Positions 58,380 to 64,000 of a DNA stretch of 64,000 nt are shown here, in pieces. How positions within the stretch are numbered: position 1 is the stretch's first letter; the number at the start of each line of letters is the position of its first letter. The position numbers and the translations under genes were made by a program. The notes under the pieces were generated by a model, which saw only the letters and a program-made list of their open reading frames with translations, was not told where the DNA came from and ran no database searches. Source of the stretch: Portulaca oleracea. Lineage: Eukaryota; Streptophyta; Magnoliopsida; Caryophyllales; Portulacaceae. The stretch lies in assembly GCA_029582165.1 (NCBI GenBank), contig CM055886.1:23684669-23748668 (forward strand). Direction: 5' to 3'.

Positions 58380-60290
58380 ATGGTAAAGATCATGGCCGGC
58401 CTCAACACAACTCCTCAAGGACGCTCGTGGACAAGAGCTCCACTCCTCAATGGTGAAAATTACAGAATGTGGAAAAGGCAGATGGAGATAATCCTCATAG
58501 ATCAAGATGAGGACCTCTGGGTCATAGTCACTGAAGGAAATTCCCTCACTCCCACAAAGAAGAACACTGCAAACCAGGATGTCCCAAAAGAAAGATCTGA
58601 ATTGACAGCTGAAGAGCTCAAAACTTTGGGAAAAAATATTCGTGCTCTAAATTTGCTATATTGCAGTTTGAATTTAAATGACTTCGAACGTGTTTCTAAT
58701 TGTGAAAATGCCAAACAGGTTTGGGACTATTTGGTCACCTCATACGAAGGCACAAGCCAAGTTAAGGACATCAAGTTGGACATCCTCGTCCAGAAGTATG
58801 AGACATTCAAAATGGAAGAAAATGAGACTATTGAAGAGATGTTCAAAAGATTCAACAGCATCACTAACCACCTCATATCTCTGGGAAAAACCTACCCAAA
58901 TGAGGAACAAGTTAGAAAGGTCCTCCGATGTCTGCCTAGAAGAAAATGGGGTCCAAAAGTCACAGCAATTGAAGAAGCTCAAGATCTCAAGGCCCTCAAA
59001 CTGGAGGAACTCATTGGAAAACTATTGGCCTATGAGATCCAATTGAATGACCTCTCAGAACCCAAGGAAATTGCCCTCAAGGCAGTATGTAAATCTGACA
59101 GTGAGTCAGATGATGATGAGGAGGAAGATACAATGGCAATGATGGCTAGAGGGTTCAGAAGATTATACAAAAAAAATCTAACCTTTCGAGGATACATCAA
59201 GGATGGACAAAACAGAAAAGCAACCTCAAAAGGTAAGTCTTCATTAAGAAAAGATGCTGACCCATTTATTTGTTTTGTTTGTGGCAGCTCAAAACACCTC
59301 ATGAAGGACTGCCCTCACGTCAGAAGAAACAAAGACAAGAGAAACAGTCGACCTCAACGGCATAACCATGAGGCAATGATGGCAACATGGAGTGATAGTG
59401 ATTCCAGTAAAGGCCACAGTGTGGTAAAAGAAATAACAAATGTATGTCTGATGGCAAACACAAGTGAGGATCAAGATCCAACCTCATCTCATGACGAGGT
59501 AAACATTGATGACCTCCTTAATCTTTCACCATTACACCTTGCTCATAAGTGTATGCATCTTTTTAAATACTCTAAGTTCTTGATAGAAAGAATCAAGCAC
59601 ATTACTAACCATGTTCAAAGTCTCAGTGAGGCCATAGAAAGCCTGCACTCTCAAAATGACCTTTTGTTCACAGAAAGCAATAGACTGTCTCTTGAGGTCA
59701 AAGACTGCTATAAAACCATCACTCAATTATCCAATGAGGCAGTCACTAATTCCCATCCTTACCAAAGCAAACCAGTCTCAACAACCCCCTGTTCTCAACC
59801 TCGGACCAAAGTTCCTACAAATCATCCTCCCAGAGGACCTCTCCTACCCACACCCAATACACCGCCTCTCAAAAACTATCGGTCCAATAGTCCTCCCTTC
59901 CATACCAACAAAGGACCTCTCCTTCCTATCCCAAACATTCCGCCTCTCAGAGAAAATCATCATAGAGGACTTCCAACAGAAAATAAAATAAGGACCTCAT
60001 TAAATCCCCTGTCTAAAGGAACTAGACCTCCGTGCATTACTAAAATTTGGGTCCCAAAGACCTCATTGCAACGATCTCATTCTTGGTCAGAGACCAAGAA
60101 AGGTATAGTGTCTTCTATTGCAGGTATGCCCCAGATACATTACCAGAGATCCAACCAAGTTCTTCAAACTAAAAATCAACAAGAATGCAAGAGTGACCTT
60201 TGGAGACAAAATCCAAGACAAGATCCTAGACATTGGGAAGGTCGTGAAACAACACCACCCGCACCATTTGAGGGGAAGTCGTCACTATGA
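58380..60290 (+). CDS. Copia gag polyprotein, 636 aa
   Basis: An uninterrupted gag ORF. The N-terminus has APLLNGENYRMWKRQMEIIL (gag pre-integrase/UBN2-like start). The capsid-like region includes WDYLVTSYEGTSQVKDIKLD and NEEQVRKVLRCLPRRKW. One CCHC zinc knuckle is CFVCGSSKHLMKDC at residues ~298-311. A coiled-coil-like stretch (SLSEAIESLHSQNDLLF) follows. The C-terminal third is Pro-rich, with a repeated RGPLLPTPNTPPL / KGPLLPIPNIPPL unit. From 60118 the next frame carries RDPTKFFKLKINKNARVTFG, a protease-proximal segment, so gag and pro are joined by a frameshift before pol is lost. ATG 58392 is an alternative start. Confidence 0.85.
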   Translation: MVKIMAGLNTTPQGRSWTRAPLLNGENYRMWKRQMEIILIDQDEDLWVIVTEGNSLTPTKKNTANQDVPKERSELTAEELKTLGKNIRALNLLYCSLNLNDFERVSNCENAKQVWDYLVTSYEGTSQVKDIKLDILVQKYETFKMEENETIEEMFKRFNSITNHLISLGKTYPNEEQVRKVLRCLPRRKWGPKVTAIEEAQDLKALKLEELIGKLLAYEIQLNDLSEPKEIALKAVCKSDSESDDDEEEDTMAMMARGFRRLYKKNLTFRGYIKDGQNRKATSKGKSSLRKDADPFICFVCGSSKHLMKDCPHVRRNKDKRNSRPQRHNHEAMMATWSDSDSSKGHSVVKEITNVCLMANTSEDQDPTSSHDEVNIDDLLNLSPLHLAHKCMHLFKYSKFLIERIKHITNHVQSLSEAIESLHSQNDLLFTESNRLSLEVKDCYKTITQLSNEAVTNSHPYQSKPVSTTPCSQPRTKVPTNHPPRGPLLPTPNTPPLKNYRSNSPPFHTNKGPLLPIPNIPPLRENHHRGLPTENKIRTSLNPLSKGTRPPCITKIWVPKTSLQRSHSWSETKKGIVSSIAGMPQIHYQRSNQVLQTKNQQECKSDLWRQNPRQDPRHWEGRETTPPAPFEGKSSL

Positions 60291-60578
60291 GGACCTTAAC
60301 CTCTGCACAAGCTGTCAAATTGAGGGGGAGTCCTATCATCCATCCTCCCTACATGTGGTCTCTCTCCTCCTCCCAGGTTCGTCAACTCACTGCATGCCTG
60401 GACCTCTGATGTCCTCATCAGCATGGCCTCTCGGGTACCTCAAAATTTAATCAAGGCCTGGTCAAGGTGTCCTCATCATTTCTTTTCCTCATATCCCTCC
60501 TTCTTCCTCTCTCTTCCTGCTTATTTTGGCTACAAAATTTAGTACTTATACTCCCCTGTTTCCTTTCTGTCTGAAAGA

Positions 60579-60591
60579 CAAAAAGGGGGAT
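60579..60591 (+). other. Polypurine tract of the gag-only copia element
   Basis: AAAAAGGGGGAT preceded by CTGTCTGAAAGAC, as is usual just before the 3' LTR. Only ~15-20 bases of the 3' LTR remain after it. Confidence 0.65.
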
Positions 60592-60611
60592 AATTAAGTT
60601 TGTTGCATTGC

Positions 60612-61465
60612 TGATGTATAATGGGATCAAGGATGATCACATTACACAACAATATAAGGATCTTGAAAAACCAAGATAAGAATCTTGCTTCTCAAAGTTC
60701 TTAGGGTTCGAAAATGAAATGAAAGTGGATAGAAAAGATGAAAAACTATGAAAGATGATTACCAAAAGAATGGAAATGATGAACGAAAGGTGGTCTTGGG
60801 GCGAAATGTTGATGGACGTACGAATGCTTGATAATGGCTTTGAAGATTCTTGGAGGATAAAGGCACACCACCTTCAAGAGACCTTCAATTCCTTCCTACC
60901 ACCACCAAGGATGCCAACCTTGGATAGAAGAAGGGGGATAGTTTCGTTCTCCCTCAAGAGAAACGAAAAGGCTAGCACAAAGCTAGAGAGAAAACATCAT
61001 GTGTTTACTTATATTTGATATATGATTGAATGAATGTACAAGGCACCCTAAGGGGTCTATTTATACTAGTAGAGGCCCCCTTAGGCGTGTTATATGCAAG
61101 AAACTACAACCATCTAGCTTACATCATCCTACACAAATGATTACATCATAAAGAAACAAATGAACTAAGCTAGATTACAAATGATGATAACTTGCTCTAT
61201 ACTTAACCAAATCTAAAGATTCTTGAACCCTTGGAAAGCTCTTGGAATGTAGATTAATTCACTCTAGGACATCTCCCATGGTAGCTTTATGGTTCTTGAG
61301 TTAAAGAGAAAATTACTTGAGTACCCTTGTAAAATTCTTCCAAAGTAGAGAGATATGTAAGAGATGTGAGCTCTTCTTCCATATAGGCGAGTATTTGGCT
61401 TCTATGGTGTGTATGGGTTGTCTCCCTTGATGACCTTGATGTATATGACCATCAAATATACATCA
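60612..61465 (-). repeat. 3' LTR of the gypsy-type element
   Basis: 854 bp with inverted ends TGATGTATA...TATACATCA. Confidence 0.9.
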
Positions 61466-61516
61466 TACTCCCCCGGTTGAAAAAAGTTTGTCCTCAAACT
61501 TTGAGCATCAACTCTC

Positions 61517-62320
61517 TTACTTGCCTTCTTCACAAGAATTACAAACTTTCTTCTTAAAGGCCTTGAAATCATCATATACCCCTTTTCTAAACTTCTTCAT
61601 CTTTCTCCCAAGTAATCCATGGGCATTATAAGATTTGGATCCTCGAATCTTCACCATAAACATAGAGATTCCATGTAGCTTCTCAATTTCCAAGTCAAGC
61701 TTCACTACTTTACCTTCATCATTTAGCATGAAACAACCTACTTTGATGACTTTAGCTTCTTGGTTCCTTCGAAGCCTTGGCTTTTCAACCATGAGATCCA
61801 AGTAGGTATCTCTAGAGTGCACATGAAAGATTCGCTTCATAGGAAATCTCAAGATTGGGTGGTGGCTTGGATCTGAATTGCTCTCTTCCAAGTTTGTAAG
61901 AACAAGACCCTTACACTCTTCATGCTCATGATCTTCCTCCTTCATAATCGACACAATGTGGCTTTCTTCCTCCTTAAGTCGAAAAGATGGTGCTAGAGGT
62001 GTCAAAATAATCTTCTTTTGATTGTGAGTGAGAGTATAAGTATTGGCTCTCCCATCATGTATGACACTCCTATCAAACAACCATGGCCTTCCCAACAAAA
62101 TATGACAAGTATCCATAGGAATAATATCACACCATAAGGAATCTTTATAATTCTTCCCAATTGAAAGACTTACCAAGACCCTTTGATCCACACGAATGTC
62201 TTGACCTTGGCTTAGCCATCGTATAGTATAAGGTGTGGGATGAGGGATATCCTCCAATTGCAGTTTCTTGACCATTGTTGTAGAGGCCGCATTGGTGCAA
62301 CTTCCTCCATCTATGATTAA
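61517..62320 (-). pseudogene. Retropepsin-like protease region of the gypsy-type element
   Basis: Directly after the gag stop (TGA at 62323-62321), in the same frame, comes LIIDGGSCTNAASTTMVKKL, with the aspartic protease Asp in DGGS. It is followed by CDIIPMDTCHILLGRPWLFD, the second conserved retropepsin region, and ~150 further residues with no known domain (KIRGSKSYNAHGLLGRKMKK), ending at 61517. The DGGS form instead of DSGS/DTGS is common in plant gypsy elements. Expression would need readthrough of the TGA. Confidence 0.75.
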
Positions 62321-63543
62321 TCAGCACACTTTTCCTTTGATGGTACAACGAGAGCGAAAGATAGCCTCCCTTTGCTCTTGGTCATTCGGCACATGAACTA
62401 CATCCAAGTCCCTTCTTACCACAAGTAACTCTCCTTCATCCGGCTCTTCTACACATTCCTCTTCCACATTTTCTTCCTCATTCACGTCAATGGTGCCAAC
62501 TACTTCCTCCTCATTCTTTCTTTCATTATACTCCGGCTCAACATACAAAGCACTTTGATATTCAACCAAAGATACTACCCTTTTGTTAGGACACTCCGAG
62601 GCATAATGACCTAACCCTTGGCAACGAAAACATCTTCGTGGGGCTAGAGTTTTGGCTTCTTGGACGTGGGGTTTTGGGATGGATGGGGGTTGATTTTGTG
62701 GAGCTTTTGTGTTTGGGGGTTTTGTAGGGAATGTGAACGTTTGTTGTGGCGTGTGTGGGAATGTAGGGTGGGATGATTCTTGTGGAGTTTGGTACTTGTT
62801 CAAGGCTTCTTTTCCCTTATTCCTCCTTTGCCTTTCAACTTTAAGGGATAAAGAACTCAACTCATCCAAGGTTTTGTATGGTTGCAACTCAACAATGTAT
62901 CTAATCCAATCATTAAGACCAAAAAGATAACGTACCAAAGTTTGGGGTCATTCTCTTTGATATCACAACGCCAAAGAAGATGTTCAAACTCCTTTGTATA
63001 CTCCTCAACACTTTTGCTCCCTTGAACCAATCGTTGTAACTTGTAGTAGTTATCTTGGAGATAACTTGGTGGTAGAAACTTCTCTTGGAGCTTCTTCTTC
63101 ATTTTATCCCATGTTCTAATCTTGTCCTTGCCCTTTGCTTACCTCTTCTTTTGCAAATTGGCCCACCATATGGACGCATGTTTTCGCAATTTAAGAGCCA
63201 CATACTTCACTTTCTTCTCATCATCAACTTCTTTAAGATCAAAAATACGTTCAACAGTTTGCATCCAATCTAAGAAGTTTTCAGGATCAAGATTACCATT
63301 AAATTCCGGAATCTCCACTTTGAAACCAAAATGTTCTTCCCTTCTTGAACGTCCACTACTTTGAGCATCCTCCTCATCTTCTTGAGGTTTTCTCACAAAA
63401 GAATCATCACGCATCTCTCTATGTTGAAGATGCATGTATCTCTTTAGTTGATCGTTGAGATAGGTGATTCTTTTCTTTAATGCTTCAACATCTTCTTGGG
63501 GCTCCGTAGGTGTCGAAGTGCTTGAATCTTCCATCTTGAACAA
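62321..63543 (-). pseudogene. Gypsy-type gag, with one stop and one frameshift
   Basis: Starts MFKMEDSSTSTPTEPQEDVE, then a coiled-coil-like stretch, FKVEIPEFNGNLDPENFLDW (typical gypsy gag) and ALKLRKHASIWWANLQKKR. A TAA stop at about 63139 is followed in the same frame by DKMKKKLQEKFLPPSYLQDN and SVEEYTKEFEHLLWR. A frameshift near 62940 leads to FGLNDWIRYIVELQPYKTLD and the zinc knuckle CFRCQGLGHYASEC, then an acidic tail. Despite near-identical LTRs the gag is broken, so mobility must depend on proteins supplied by another element. Confidence 0.8.
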
Positions 63544-63815
63544 TCTTGGTGTAAAAAGATTGCAAGAACACGGTTTTGGGGTTTTGGGAGGGTAAAGGAC
63601 GATAGGGGGTTTGTGTTTGGGGCGGATTTGTGTTGGATTTGGGGTTCTTTGTGGAGTTTATGGTTCTTTATGAGTTCTTGATGGGTTCTTGTTGAGTTCT
63701 TGATGAGTTCTTGGAAGAACTTTGGTGGCGTGATGATGGTGGGATGGTGGGGATGGATTTGTGATGGAAAGATGGTGAAAAGATGGATCAAGAACTAAGA
63801 GAATCAATCTCCTAA

Positions 63816-63827
63816 GCTCTGATACCA
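63816..63827 (-). other. tRNA-Met primer binding site of the gypsy-type element
   Basis: Minus-strand TGGTATCAGAGC, four bases inside the 5' LTR. Confidence 0.9.
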
Positions 63828-63831
63828 ATTT

Positions 63832-64000
63832 TGATGTATAATGGGATCAAGGATGATCACATTACACAACAATATAAGGATCTTGAAAAACCAAGATAAG
63901 AATCTTGCTTCTCAAAGTTCTTAGGGTTCGAAAATGAAATGAAAGTGGATAGAAAAGATGAAAAACTATGAAAGATGATTACCAAAAGAATGGAAATGAT
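63832..64000 (-). repeat. 5' LTR of the gypsy-type element (cut by window end)
   Basis: The visible 169 bases are identical to 60612-60780. Confidence 0.95.

Larger units (their letters stand above)
57620..60611 (+). mobile_element. Copia element reduced to gag and a protease stub (SIRE/Maximus-like)
   Basis: Contents in order: a 5' LTR of ~700 bp ending CA at 58334; primer binding site TGGTATCAGAGC at 58337-58348; gag ORF 58380-60290; a short protease piece in another frame; then non-coding DNA and a polypurine tract AAAAAGGGGGAT at 60579-60591. Integrase, reverse transcriptase and RNase H are absent. The 3' LTR is cut after ~15 bases, where the gypsy LTR begins at 60612. The style of gag and the PPT (AAAGGGGG) suggest the SIRE/Maximus lineage. 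The left boundary (about 57620-57630) is approximate. Confidence 0.75.
60612..64000 (-). mobile_element. Ty3/gypsy-type element with gag and protease only (TR-GAG-like)
   Basis: Minus-strand LTR element running off the window end. The left (3') LTR is 60612-61465; the right (5') LTR starts at 63832. The 169 bases visible of the right LTR are identical to the left one, so the insertion is recent. The primer site TGGTATCAGAGC (63827-63816) and the polypurine tract AACCGGGGGAGTA (61480-61466 on minus) are in place. The internal region is only 2366 bp and encodes gag and a retropepsin-like domain; no reverse transcriptase, RNase H or integrase is present. It inserted into the 3' LTR of the copia element. 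Confidence 0.85.

Noticed and set aside
60755..61018. 87-aa ORF in the gypsy LTR
   Set aside because: LTR sequence, no domain, and not conserved as coding in style.

Overview
The window is nuclear DNA of a flowering plant, most likely a eudicot. The evidence is: AT-rich intergenic DNA; many-exon genes with GT-AG introns; plant-only gene families (a 19-exon beta-galactosidase with a C-terminal SUEL lectin domain, a triple-jacalin lectin, an h-type thioredoxin); and plant transposon families (Ty1/copia and Ty3/gypsy elements primed by initiator tRNA-Met, LINEs, Stowaway-like MITEs, Helitron-like ends, an Au-SINE-like head). The species cannot be named from the sequence.

Layout. 1-1.27 kb: GC-richer block resembling plant mitochondrial DNA, with a group II intron domain V hairpin (probable nuclear mitochondrial insert). 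1.27-7.7 kb: a nest of elements inserted in TA/CA microsatellites: copies of a MITE family bounded by (TA)n, a 4.7-kb MULE-like element (2107-6839) with 59-bp terminal inverted repeats and two facing arrays of a GATGTTCAT-type repeat, and a small foldback element. 9.1-10.6 kb: truncated LINE with RNase H domain. 10.6-15.5 kb: repeats and intergenic DNA. 15.8-18.9 kb (minus): three-domain jacalin-related lectin. 19.8-20.4 kb: retroposon tail and a second organelle-like segment. 22.3-24.0 kb (minus): small LYR-motif protein. 24-27.5 kb: intergenic with Stowaway-like MITEs. 27.6-32.9 kb (minus): complete but decayed Ty1/copia element with a 5-bp target duplication. 33-37 kb: AT-rich, nested MITEs. 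37.2-41 kb: ORF1-only retroposon and tandem Helitron-like elements. 41.8-45.3 kb: solo-LTR-like sequences, a DUF4283/zinc-knuckle pseudogene and a LINE tail. 47.2-52.5 kb (plus): intact beta-galactosidase, 835 aa. 53.6-55.2 kb (minus): intact thioredoxin h. 57.1-57.5 kb (minus): decayed thioredoxin. 57.6-60.6 kb: copia element reduced to gag plus a protease stub. 60.6-64.0 kb: gypsy element carrying only gag and protease, with the right LTR cut by the window end.

Four genes look functional: jacalin lectin, LYR protein (with a start-codon problem), beta-galactosidase and thioredoxin h. They do not form a pathway; the lectin and galactosidase both act on glycans, but nothing here links them. 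The most unusual parts are the MULE-like element with opposed repeat arrays and the recurrence of gag-only or ORF1-only retroelements from three different classes. Exon boundaries were assigned by hand from GT-AG signals and reading-frame continuity.
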